Shown here in pieces: positions 9,393 to 17,674 of a stretch of 64,000 nt of DNA (position 1 is its first letter; every line of letters begins with the position of its first letter). A program made the position numbers and the translations under genes. The notes beneath the pieces are model-generated. The model had not been told where the DNA came from and searched no databases. It saw only the letters and a program-made list of their open reading frames with translations. Source of the stretch: SKLM01 sp964390305 (GTDB taxonomy: Bacteria > Chloroflexota > Anaerolineae > B4-G1); NCBI GenBank assembly GCA_964390305.1, contig CAYMHT010000001.1, forward strand, positions 1-64,000, read 5' to 3'.

Positions 9393-11458
9393 CTCCACCC
9401 ACCCGACCGGAGACAGCCCCTGGTCCCCACCTCGAGCTTTGGCTGATGGTCGCGACCCTTGTCGTCGCGACTTTCTTCCGCTTCTATGCGCCCTGCACCA
9501 TGCCGCCGGGGCCGTCGCACGACGAGCTCCGGATGATGGATCTCGGCGAGATGATCGTCGAGGGAGAACGACCTATCCACTGGACGATAAGCTACAGCGC
9601 CGAGCCGCTCTTTATGTATCTGCTGGCGCTCGTTATGCCAGTATGGGGCTTCACCCCATTCGGGGCGCGCCTCGTGACGCGCTTCGCGGGTCTGCTGCTT
9701 ATCCCCGTAGCGCACCGTCTGACGCGTCGTCTCTTTGGGCGGCGTATCGCGCTCTTCACCAGCGGTGTGCTCGCGGTGACCTGGTGGCCGTTATTCTTCA
9801 GCCGGGTGGCCCTCCGCGGTATCACGCTGCCACTGACCTTCACCGGCGCCATCATCTGCCTCTGGCGAGGTCTGGCTTTGGACGAGGACAGGACCCTCAG
9901 AACTCGGACTACTGCACACTGGGGATGGCTGGTTGGAGGCGGAGCGTTGACGGGGCTCACCTGGTATACGTTCACCGCTGCTCGAGGCCTAGCCATTCTG
10001 CTGCCGATGCTGTTGGTCTACCTGGGATTGCTGGGAGCCATCCCCCTCGGCCAGCTTGGGCGCATCGCTCTCGTGACGCTAGTGATGGCATCCCTGGTCG
10101 CTGCCCCCTTCATCTACGAGATGCAGGTCCACCCAGGCGCACCCGAGACACGCCTAGATCAGTTGGGGGGCGTCGTTGACCAACTGCTGGCCGGAAACCT
10201 CGTTCCCTTTGCGAAGCAGGCTCTGAATACAGCGGGCCTGTTCTTGGTGACAGGTGATCCAAACTGGCGCTATAACATCGCAGAGCGCCCGGTGTTTGGC
10301 CCACTGCTCGGAGCCATAGCCATCCTGGGTCTTGCGCTGAGCGTCGCCCACTGGCGGCAACCGCGCCACGCCCTCCTGATTCTGTGGCTGCTCCTGGGGG
10401 TTGCTCCTTCCGTCCTTACCCCCGAAGCGCCAAGCTTCGTGCGCGGAATAGGCACCCTGCCCGTGGTTGCGGTCTTCCCTGCAATTGGCGCTGTGGCCAT
10501 CTGCGACTGGGTCGCGTTGCGCACGGGTCGAAGCCTTGCCAGGCTCGGTGCCGTCCTGGTCGTGGTCCTCATACCGCTCAACGGCCTGGTCACGTTCCGC
10601 GATTCGTTCTTCGTGTGGACAGCTCGACCAGAGGTGCGCGAGATCTATCAAGCTTCTCTTACCGAGGCGTTCCGTGACCTCAATCACAGCAACCTGGAGG
10701 GGCCGCTCTGGATCTCTGAACCCTTCCCTGATGACCGTCACCTGCTGCTCGCCAAGCGGGTCCTCCATCGGAAGGCTATCGAACTGCGCTGGTTCGACGC
10801 CGATAGAGCGCTGATCCTGCCCCCTGCCAGTGGTGTCCGACGCTATCTGCTCGCAGATTTCGCGGAACCCGACCAGAGGCTCTTTGCACGATGGATGGGC
10901 GACGCGACTGAGCTGCTCGAGCGGCACACGGATTCGCCCGCGTCAAAGACTTCAACGTACAGGCTTTACCAGGCTGTAGGAGGCCCTTGGGTAGAGGAGG
11001 AGCTCTCACAGATTGAAGCGCAGTCAACGGCGTCGCTCGACCTTGAGACAGAGCGCCCTGTGACGCTGCCGTCTCGTTTCGAAGACGTAGCGACGATGCT
11101 GGGGTATGAACTGGTGGACGATAGGTTGGCGCCTGAGGACCAGGTTCATGTCAGCCTCTACTGGCGTGTCCACAAGCCCGTCTATGAGCCAATCGCAAGC
11201 TTCGTCCACCTCCTCGACCAAGAGAATAACGTCGTCGGTCAATACGATGGCTTTGACGTCCCCCCTTGGCATTGGGAACCTGGCGCCGTCATCGCCCAGG
11301 TCTATCGCTTCACAATTGACGAGCACACTCGAGAGGGACCTCACTGGCTGGAAGCCGGTCTCTACCATTCGCAGACGATGGAGCGGCTGATGGTTGTCGA
11401 CGAAGCAGGCTTCGTGCTTGGCGATCGGTTGGTGCTTCAACGTGTCACGGTGCGATAG
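9389..11458 (+). CDS. GT39/PMT-family glycosyltransferase with C-terminal beta-sandwich module
   Basis: 690 residues from ATG 9389, chosen because it overlaps the previous TGA as ATGA; the frame is open further upstream. The first loop contains PPGPSHDEL (Asp-Glu), followed by SAEPLFMYLL, and the body is polytopic with the WPLFFSRVALRGITLPL segment that it shares with the gene at 3583. This is the architecture of a polyprenyl-phosphate sugar transferase acting at the outer membrane face. Residues ~556-689 are the shared module (MLGYELV, VSLYWRV, ASFVHLLD, WEPGA, EAGLYHSQTMERL). It is the last gene of the first block; a 324-base gap with a separate promoter follows. Confidence 0.85.
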   Translation: MTPPTRPETAPGPHLELWLMVATLVVATFFRFYAPCTMPPGPSHDELRMMDLGEMIVEGERPIHWTISYSAEPLFMYLLALVMPVWGFTPFGARLVTRFAGLLLIPVAHRLTRRLFGRRIALFTSGVLAVTWWPLFFSRVALRGITLPLTFTGAIICLWRGLALDEDRTLRTRTTAHWGWLVGGGALTGLTWYTFTAARGLAILLPMLLVYLGLLGAIPLGQLGRIALVTLVMASLVAAPFIYEMQVHPGAPETRLDQLGGVVDQLLAGNLVPFAKQALNTAGLFLVTGDPNWRYNIAERPVFGPLLGAIAILGLALSVAHWRQPRHALLILWLLLGVAPSVLTPEAPSFVRGIGTLPVVAVFPAIGAVAICDWVALRTGRSLARLGAVLVVVLIPLNGLVTFRDSFFVWTARPEVREIYQASLTEAFRDLNHSNLEGPLWISEPFPDDRHLLLAKRVLHRKAIELRWFDADRALILPPASGVRRYLLADFAEPDQRLFARWMGDATELLERHTDSPASKTSTYRLYQAVGGPWVEEELSQIEAQSTASLDLETERPVTLPSRFEDVATMLGYELVDDRLAPEDQVHVSLYWRVHKPVYEPIASFVHLLDQENNVVGQYDGFDVPPWHWEPGAVIAQVYRFTIDEHTREGPHWLEAGLYHSQTMERLMVVDEAGFVLGDRLVLQRVTVR

Positions 11459-11782
11459 CTGTTCGGCCACGAAGCGCTGCTTGACCCTTGCCACTGTAGC
11501 GGTCATGCCGGGCAAAACCAGGGACCCCACTGGCCTATCCTTAACAAAACCAGGCCGTCTCATGGTCAGAGTGGCCGTCATCAGCTGCTCCTCAACCTCG
11601 AGTGACATGGATCGATCTCAGCCCAGACACCGACGTTGACAAGAGGTCCATCCCATAGTAGAATCGCGTCACTTGACCCCGTCACAGCTTGCCTCCTGCA
11701 AGCCAAGACGCTTCTGATAGAGCCACACCAGCCTCGTAGCACCATGGCCGGCGAATGGTGCTCACGGGAAAGGAATACAGAG
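11459..11782 (+). other. Intergenic region with promoter and folded leader
   Basis: 324 bases without a credible gene. Its first half shows nothing I recognise, apart from a repeated AAAACCAGG at about 11516 and 11549. The second half holds a strong promoter (11636-11664) and a leader with three nested or successive inverted repeats (11666-11670 with 11708-11712, 11687-11692 with 11698-11703, 11739-11746 with 11756-11763) before the ribosome site of the DUF11 gene. Confidence 0.7.
11636..11664 (+). promoter_or_regulatory. Sigma-70 promoter of the DUF11 surface-protein gene
   Basis: TTGACA at 11636-11641 and TAGAAT at 11659-11664 with a 17-bp spacer. Predicted start about 11671, giving a leader of about 112 nt. 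Confidence 0.75.
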
Positions 11783-13243
11783 ATGAAACCGAGTACGACA
11801 TCAATCAGGCGTGCCACGTGGATGTTGATGAGCGGTGCCTGTGGGCTCGCGCTCGTCGTAGGCTTGCTTCTGTTCGTTCGACTCCCGGTCCGAGCGAAGC
11901 CAGCGGCAGACCCGATGGGCGCAGGAGTGACTGTAGAGAAATACGCAAACACGGACTTCGCAGACGCTGGAGACACCCTTACCTACACCATCAGCATCGG
12001 GAAGCTCGGAGCCGACGCAACGTCCGCCTGGCTCACGGACGAGTTGCCCACCCAACTCACCTACGTCGCCGACAGCCTCACGGCTGTCGACAGCTTCGGC
12101 GACCACATTGGAACCTTCGGGGCAAGCAATGGCGTGATCACCTGGCACGCACCCAGCCTGGCCGGCAACGTGTGGATCACCTTTAGCGCCCAGATTTCGT
12201 CAGAGACAGAGGCGGATATCGTCAATGTGGCTGAAGTCACCGGGACCGGCGAGTTGATCACAGACTCCTGGAAGACACGCCTCGGTGGGGGCTTGATCTA
12301 CATGCCCCTTATCGCGAGGCGGTGGCCACCTATACCTTATGCCCCGATCCTGCATGAAATATCGAACCCAGACCGGCAGAGAGACTACACTGTCAACTGG
12401 GACTATGATTACGCCGAGCCCCCGGTGTTCTCGTACACGTTGCAGGAGGCGAGGAACGAGGGCTTCACCCAAGATGTGACTGACTTCCAGATCACCGCCC
12501 CCTCGTCATCGAAGAGCTTCGCCAATAAGGATGGCGGGACGTATTACTACCGGGTGCGGGGCCACAATACATATGGACCAGGCCCGTGGAGTAACGTGGT
12601 ACGGACGACAGTCTTCTACTACTTCGATGACTTCAGCGACTACCAGAGTGGGTGGCCGCGAGAGTGGACCAGAACGCGCGGAGCTCTGTATCGGGTGCGT
12701 CCTTATGAACACCCCGCATGCCCAGGGTCCGACTGCAAGTACGACGGAGGAGACGGCTATCTCATCGCACGCCGAAATGACGGTGAACCCTTTGCGCGGT
12801 TCGGCCCGAACGTAAAGGTGCCAGGAGCGGATTACGAGATTACGCTAGACGCGCGCTGGTTCTCGTCCAACTTCTGGAACACCTACCAGATCTTCTTTGG
12901 ATCCGACAAGTCGTTCGAGAAGTACTACGCTGTTCAGGTTCGCTACAGCTACGAAGGCTACTGTGCCTATTCCATTGTCAAGGACCGCGACGACAATTAC
13001 CTGGAGGGGTGGTCGCACGCCACGGACATCAAGTGCCAGGCAGGGGATGACGCATCCCGGGATCACTGGAAGATCCGTCGCAAAGAGGGCAAAATCACTG
13101 TGTGGGTTAACAACGTGGCGCTAGGCACGTGGACCGACTGGTCTTATGGTGCTGACCGCTATTTCGGCGTGGGGGCCACGACCTACGAGTTCACCCCCTC
13201 TAAACCAGAGTTCGACAACTTCAGAGTCAGGCTGATAGACTAG
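11783..13243 (+). CDS. Secreted DUF11 / laminin-G-like surface protein
   Basis: 486 residues from ATG 11783, placed by a GGAAAGGAA ribosome site and by the signal peptide that then begins the protein (positively charged start, hydrophobic stretch ~15-35). Residues ~45-160 match the DUF11 repeat domain of bacterial surface proteins (VEKYANTDFADAGDTLTYT). A short linker containing IYMPLIARRW (~170-180) follows; similar YLPLI linkers recur in Chloroflexota exported proteins. Residues ~185-280 look like a fibronectin-III-type domain. Residues ~285-485 look like a laminin-G/concanavalin-type beta-sandwich (FDDFSDYQSGW, DARWFSSNFWNTYQIFFG), with four Cys that could form disulfides. No sorting tail is visible. 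It could be a substrate or adhesin of the neighbouring surface-glycan system, but that is only inference from position. Confidence 0.75.
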   Translation: MKPSTTSIRRATWMLMSGACGLALVVGLLLFVRLPVRAKPAADPMGAGVTVEKYANTDFADAGDTLTYTISIGKLGADATSAWLTDELPTQLTYVADSLTAVDSFGDHIGTFGASNGVITWHAPSLAGNVWITFSAQISSETEADIVNVAEVTGTGELITDSWKTRLGGGLIYMPLIARRWPPIPYAPILHEISNPDRQRDYTVNWDYDYAEPPVFSYTLQEARNEGFTQDVTDFQITAPSSSKSFANKDGGTYYYRVRGHNTYGPGPWSNVVRTTVFYYFDDFSDYQSGWPREWTRTRGALYRVRPYEHPACPGSDCKYDGGDGYLIARRNDGEPFARFGPNVKVPGADYEITLDARWFSSNFWNTYQIFFGSDKSFEKYYAVQVRYSYEGYCAYSIVKDRDDNYLEGWSHATDIKCQAGDDASRDHWKIRRKEGKITVWVNNVALGTWTDWSYGADRYFGVGATTYEFTPSKPEFDNFRVRLID

Positions 13244-13265
13244 CGTGGGTTTCATTGTCATAGAC

Positions 13266-13291
13266 GGGGAGGCGCCGGGGCCTCCCCTTCT
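13266..13291 (+). terminator. Rho-independent terminator after the DUF11 gene
   Basis: GGGGAGGC (13266-13273) pairs with GCCTCCCC (13280-13287) around a 6-nt loop, followed by TTCT. The stem is strong and the T-tract weak. It lies 22 bases after the stop codon. Confidence 0.6.
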
Positions 13292-13357
13292 GCGTGATGT
13301 ACGCCAGATGACAAGCCGAAGCCCCGTGCTGCCAAGTCCCGTCCCCTGGGCTCTCGC

Positions 13358-14320
13358 ATGAACAGAAGGACGCTGAACGGACTGCGCATACTGATCAGCG
13401 CGGGTGCGCTGATCTTCTTGTTCTGGAAGATCGTAACCCCAGATGAGACGTTCAGGGTCCTGAGCCGAGCCGACTTGCGATACGTCTTGGCGGGATTCCT
13501 CCTCTTCGCTGCCAGCCTGGTCATTCGCGCCTACCGCTGGATCCTCTTGCTCCGCAGTCTCGACCCCAGCGTTCCGTTCTCTCGACTGGTCCGCCTCTAC
13601 TTCGCCGGGCAGTTCTTCAGCAGCTTCCTTCCCACTCAGTTTGGCGGTGACGTGATGCGAGCGCTGGAGTTGACCGAGGACACCGACTCACCAGCCGCCG
13701 TCGGTACCGTCCTACTTGATCGCATGATCGGCCTGCTCATTCTCTTTGTCATAGGACTGGCAGCACTCCCGTTCGTCGCCACGCGCATCGCGCCATGGTT
13801 GGCGTGGCTCCTGGTCATTGTGTCCGGCACGGGACTGGCAGCGGGGGTACTGGTGTTAGAGGGCCGCCTGCTGCGGAGGGTTTCTGCCTGGCTGCCGGAT
13901 GCAGTATCCCTCTCGGGCGAAGGTCCTCTCGCCAAGACGTATGCCGCAGTGACTGCCTGTGGGTGGCAGGCAGTAGCTGGTGCCTCCGCAGTCTCATTGG
14001 GGTTCAATATCCTCAACATCCTCATCAACTGGTTATCTGCGCAGGCAGTGGGTATAGGTACGGGTTTGGGATACTTCTTCGTCGTGACCCCGATCCTGTC
14101 CATCTCGGGTCTCATTCCTTCCATTGGCGGTTGGGGTGTGCGCGAAGCCGTGAGCACAGCCCTCTTCGCCCCAGTCGGTGTCGACGAGAGCGCGGCTGTG
14201 GCCCTTGGGATAACGCTCAATGGTATCACTCTGGCAACGGGTCTCGCCGGAGGGATCGTCTACGGTGTCGAGAGACTGACCGGCCTGAAGAAAGGGCACG
14301 AGACGCCGGAGTCTCAGTAA
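13358..14320 (+). CDS. UPF0104 / LPG-synthase transmembrane-domain flippase-like protein
   Basis: 320 residues, polytopic. The segment AYRWILLLRSLDP followed by YFAGQFFSSFLPTQFGGDVMRA and, near the end, SISGLIPSIGGWGVREA are the conserved signatures of the YbhN/UPF0104 family, the membrane part of lysylphosphatidylglycerol synthase. Family members flip or handle aminoacyl-phospholipids or polyprenyl-phosphate sugars; the acyltransferase/aminoacyl domain of MprF is absent here. It lies between a surface protein and glycosyltransferase genes, which makes transport of a polyprenyl-linked sugar across the membrane a reasonable guess. The next gene begins 2 bases after its stop, so they are co-transcribed. 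Confidence 0.85.
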   Translation: MNRRTLNGLRILISAGALIFLFWKIVTPDETFRVLSRADLRYVLAGFLLFAASLVIRAYRWILLLRSLDPSVPFSRLVRLYFAGQFFSSFLPTQFGGDVMRALELTEDTDSPAAVGTVLLDRMIGLLILFVIGLAALPFVATRIAPWLAWLLVIVSGTGLAAGVLVLEGRLLRRVSAWLPDAVSLSGEGPLAKTYAAVTACGWQAVAGASAVSLGFNILNILINWLSAQAVGIGTGLGYFFVVTPILSISGLIPSIGGWGVREAVSTALFAPVGVDESAAVALGITLNGITLATGLAGGIVYGVERLTGLKKGHETPESQ

Positions 14321-14321
14321 G

Positions 14322-15122
14322 ATGATCACCAGCTCAAGCAACGATAGAGTCAAGTACGTACGAAAGCTGCAGAGCCAGAGCAGCACCCGCCACCGTGATC
14401 GGCGCTTCGTGCTGGAGGGCGTGCGACTGGTTGAGGAGGTGGTTCGCGCCAGCCTCGTCCCAACCCTGGTGTTCTACACGGAGACCCTCGCCAACGAGCC
14501 TCGGGGCAAGGCCCTGCTGGTCACACTGCAGGCCCTGGACGCGCCCTGCTACGCCGTGAGCGAATCGGTGATGGACGACTGCTCGGACACCGTGACGCCC
14601 CAGGGCATCCTCGTCGTCTTGCCTATCCCCCGGCTTTCGGCTCCAGACCCCCTCACACTTGCGGTGATCGTCGACCGTCTGCGAGACCCGGGCAACCTGG
14701 GAACCCTCCTTCGCACTGCCCTCGCCGCTGGCGTGGAGCAGGTCCTGTTGGCACCTGGGACGGTCGATTTCACGAACCCGAAGGTGGTACGATCGGCCAT
14801 GGGGGCCCACCTTCGTCTTCCGATGGGAGATGCCGACTGGGACATCATTGCCCAAGCAGTCGCCGAGTGCGACGTGTGGCTGGCGGCGGGTGGCGCACGA
14901 AGGCGGTACACAGAGGTCGATTGGACGCGTCCCGCGGCACTGATCATTGGGAGCGAGGCTCACGGGGCCGGGGAGAAGGCCCGGGAGCTCGCCGACGGTC
15001 GTGTCTCTATCCCCATCAGGCCGGCGGTCGAGTCACTCAACGCAGCGATGGCCGCGGCGATCATCCTCTTCGAGGCAGTGCGTCAAAGAGGTTCGGCGGT
15101 GCCTGGGCGAAGCTCAGCTTGA
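14322..15122 (+). CDS. TrmH/SpoU-family RNA 2'-O-methyltransferase
   Basis: 266 residues. The N-terminal third is a substrate-binding domain (SSNDRVKYVRKL, RRFVLEGVRLVEE) and the rest is the SPOUT knot domain with its three motifs: NLGTLLRTA, then IGSEAHGAG, then VESLNAAMAAAI. These bind S-adenosylmethionine and the target ribose. The length and N-terminal signature fit the group that modifies 23S rRNA (RlmB/TsnR-like); the exact nucleotide cannot be read from sequence. It starts 2 bases after the flippase gene, an operon arrangement without an obvious functional link. Confidence 0.9.
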   Translation: MITSSSNDRVKYVRKLQSQSSTRHRDRRFVLEGVRLVEEVVRASLVPTLVFYTETLANEPRGKALLVTLQALDAPCYAVSESVMDDCSDTVTPQGILVVLPIPRLSAPDPLTLAVIVDRLRDPGNLGTLLRTALAAGVEQVLLAPGTVDFTNPKVVRSAMGAHLRLPMGDADWDIIAQAVAECDVWLAAGGARRRYTEVDWTRPAALIIGSEAHGAGEKARELADGRVSIPIRPAVESLNAAMAAAIILFEAVRQRGSAVPGRSSA

Positions 15123-15245
15123 CGACAGGCACGTGGGAGCGACCGGACGAATCGACGACGGAACCGTCGATCAGCATCCGCCCCTCCCCCCGGTATGATC
15201 CTCCTTCACGCCTTTCACCCTAAGACAAACACGCCCCCCGACCAA

Positions 15246-15273
15246 TTGACAGGCGACATGAGACATCTATAAT
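15246..15273 (+). promoter_or_regulatory. Sigma-70 promoter giving a very short leader
   Basis: TTGACA at 15246-15251 and TATAAT at 15268-15273 with a 16-bp spacer. Predicted start about 15280, only about 10 nt before the ATG at 15290, so the mRNA would be nearly leaderless and carries no Shine-Dalgarno. Confidence 0.8.
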
Positions 15274-15289
15274 TCCGTCGGAATCTGGT

Positions 15290-16399
15290 ATGCGAATTGG
15301 CATTGACGCTCGGATTGCTTACTACTCCCACGGTGGAATCCGCAGCTACGTCGTCCATCTAGTGGACGCCCTGGCAGGTCTGGACGGCGAGACGGATTAT
15401 CGCATCCTGTATAGCCGCAACGATCGTGAGGTATCGCCATCAGGCTCCAACTTCCGCCCCGTCCCCTGCTGGACACCTTCTCACCATCGTTTCGAGCGCT
15501 GGGCGCTGGGCATAGAGATATCCCGGTTGGGTCTGGACCTGTTGCACACCCCAGACTTCATACCTCCAGCCTTCGGTTACGATCGCTCGGTCATCACGAT
15601 CCACGACCTCAATTTCCTCTACTACCCGCGGTTTCTCACGGCTGAGAGCCGTCGATACTACAACGATCAGATTGAGTGGGCTGTCCGGCGCACGGACCAC
15701 ATTCTGGTCGACTCACGGGCCACGAAGACCGACCTCACCTCGGTCCTCGGAGTCCCATGCGAAAAGGTCACGGTTGTTCACCTGGCCGCAGATCCCTCTT
15801 TCCACCCGGTTTCGGACGAGGACGCGCGCGAAGTTGCCGCGCGGTACGCTCTCGAGCCTGGTTTCCTCCTGTTCGTGGGGACCCTGGAGCCGAGAAAGAA
15901 CCTCCCCGGCCTGTTACGTGCCTATCGAATTCTCCTGGACGAGGACGTGACAGCCCAGCCGCTGGTCCTCGTGGGTAGCAAGGGCTGGCTGTATGAAGAG
16001 ATCTTCGATCGCGTCGAGACGTTGGATTTGAGCAAGCAGGTCCGCTTTCTGCATGGGGTACCCGATGCTGATCTGCCAGGGCTCTACAACGCGGCCAGCG
16101 TCCTGGCGACCCCTTCATTTTACGAGGGGTTTGGTCTACCCCCCTTAGAAGCGATGTCCTGTGGCACGCCAGTCGTCGTCGCAGACCGGGCGTCTTTGCC
16201 CGAGGTGGTGGGGGACTCAGGGGTCTTCATCGACCCCGAAGATCCCGATGACATCGCACGGGCATTACAGCGTGTTCTGACGGAGGAGTCGCTCCGCGAC
16301 AGGATGCGAGAGCTGGGACTGGAGAGGGCCTCTAGATTCAGCTGGAAGCGCGTGGCTCAGGAGACGCTGGATGTCTATCGTGAGGTACTCAGTCGATGA
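15290..16399 (+). CDS. Glycosyltransferase family 4
   Basis: 369 residues with the GT-B fold. The N-terminal half starts RIGIDARIAYYSHGGIRSY (acceptor side). The C-terminal half has FVGTLEPRKNLPGLLRAY and the EX7E motif in YEGFGLPPLEAMSCGTPVVV, which binds the nucleotide-sugar. This matches GT4 mannosyl- or glucosyl-transferases used for polysaccharide or glycolipid assembly on the cytoplasmic side. It overlaps the next glycosyltransferase by 4 bases (ATGA), so the two are translated together. The promoter just upstream leaves almost no leader. Confidence 0.9.
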   Translation: MRIGIDARIAYYSHGGIRSYVVHLVDALAGLDGETDYRILYSRNDREVSPSGSNFRPVPCWTPSHHRFERWALGIEISRLGLDLLHTPDFIPPAFGYDRSVITIHDLNFLYYPRFLTAESRRYYNDQIEWAVRRTDHILVDSRATKTDLTSVLGVPCEKVTVVHLAADPSFHPVSDEDAREVAARYALEPGFLLFVGTLEPRKNLPGLLRAYRILLDEDVTAQPLVLVGSKGWLYEEIFDRVETLDLSKQVRFLHGVPDADLPGLYNAASVLATPSFYEGFGLPPLEAMSCGTPVVVADRASLPEVVGDSGVFIDPEDPDDIARALQRVLTEESLRDRMRELGLERASRFSWKRVAQETLDVYREVLSR

Positions 16400-17604
16400 G
16401 GATTCTGTTCCTCACGCCTCAGTTGCCGTACCCACCTCAGAAGGGCACCGCGTTACGCAACTGGGGGTTGATCCACGGACTCGCGCCGCGACACGAACTG
16501 AGCTTGCTCTCGTTCCGTGCGCCAGAAGAGGACACAGGGCTTCCACAGCCGCTCGTCGATGCCTGTGAGCAAGTGAAGACCGTACCCCAGCCGGGGCGGT
16601 CGCTGCGCGAGCGACTGCGGGACATGCTCGCGACCCGCCGCCCAGACATGGCACTGCGCCTCAAGTCAGACGTCTACGCTCAGCGGCTGGCTGACTGGCT
16701 GGCGCGAGAGTCCTTCGACGTTGTGCAGATCGAGGGGATTGAGTTGGCCCCTTATATCGATGTCATCGACGCAGTCGCTCAGGACCCCCTGGTCGTCTTC
16801 GATGACCACAATTGCGAATATGTCCTTCAGCGACGGGTGTTCTTCACCGATTTGCGCTCGCCCGCTCGCTGGACAGGAGCAGCCTATTCCTGCGTGCAGT
16901 GGTTGCGGCTACGTCACTACGAGGCCCAGGTCTGTCGGCGCGCCGACCAGGTATTGGCCGTCTCGGAGGCAGATGCGGATGCTCTGCGAAGGCTGGTCCC
17001 TGAGCTCGACCCAAGTGTGGTCCCCAATGGAATCGACACGAGCCGGTATCGTCCCAGCCCCGTCGAGACGCCCAGTGGAAAGGACTCACTGGTTTTTACC
17101 GGGACAATGGACTTCCGACCGAACGTCGACGCTGTGCTGTGGTTCGCGAGAGAGACGTTGCCCCTGATACAAGCGGAGATCCCCGACGTCCATTTCACCG
17201 TCGTCGGGCAGCGGCCTCACCGGCGTCTGGACCCGTTGAAGAGAAACCCAAGCGTGACGCTGACTGGCCGGGTTGAGGACGTGCGGCCCTACATCGCCGA
17301 TGCGACGCTCTATGTAGCGCCGCTGCGCATGGGCGGGGGGACCCGGCTCAAGCTGTTGGAAGCCATGGCCATGGGAAAGGCGATCGTCGCCACGCGTCTG
17401 GGGGCGGAGGGATACCCGGTCACTAACGGCGACGAGCTGGTCTTGGCCGACACGCCGACTGACTTCGCTGAGCGCGTGATCGGCCTGTTGCGGTCGCCGG
17501 ACCGTCGTGCCGCAGTGGGAAAGACCGCCCGCGCTTTTGTGGAACGGCGATACGACTGGCACGTGATCGTACCTCTGGTGGAGAGAGTCTACCCTACAGA
17601 CTAG
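16396..17604 (+). CDS. Glycosyltransferase family 4 (TIGR03087-like)
   Basis: 402 residues. The start RILFLTPQLPYPPQKGTAL and the segment DDHNCEYVLQRR are typical of the TIGR03087-like sugar transferases associated with exopolysaccharide systems. The C-terminal nucleotide-sugar half has FTGTMDFRPNVDAVLWF and APLRMGGGTRLKLLEAMAMG (EX7E-type region). Its ATG overlaps the preceding GT4 stop. Ends 19 bases before a bidirectional terminator shared with clpC, which reads the other way. Confidence 0.88.
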   Translation: MRILFLTPQLPYPPQKGTALRNWGLIHGLAPRHELSLLSFRAPEEDTGLPQPLVDACEQVKTVPQPGRSLRERLRDMLATRRPDMALRLKSDVYAQRLADWLARESFDVVQIEGIELAPYIDVIDAVAQDPLVVFDDHNCEYVLQRRVFFTDLRSPARWTGAAYSCVQWLRLRHYEAQVCRRADQVLAVSEADADALRRLVPELDPSVVPNGIDTSRYRPSPVETPSGKDSLVFTGTMDFRPNVDAVLWFARETLPLIQAEIPDVHFTVVGQRPHRRLDPLKRNPSVTLTGRVEDVRPYIADATLYVAPLRMGGGTRLKLLEAMAMGKAIVATRLGAEGYPVTNGDELVLADTPTDFAERVIGLLRSPDRRAAVGKTARAFVERRYDWHVIVPLVERVYPTD

Positions 17605-17622
17605 CCAGCCATCCAAAGCAAA

Positions 17623-17651
17623 AGGGGCCACCGATGGCATCGGTGGCCCCT
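17623..17651. terminator. Bidirectional terminator between glycosyltransferase and clpC
   Basis: A perfect 13-bp stem (17623-17635 with 17639-17651) and 3-nt loop. T-rich on the plus side (TCTTTCC) and A-rich on the other (GCAAAA), so it can stop transcription from both sides between two convergent genes. Confidence 0.9.
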
Positions 17652-17674
17652 CTTTCCATTCACGTCTCGAAGGG

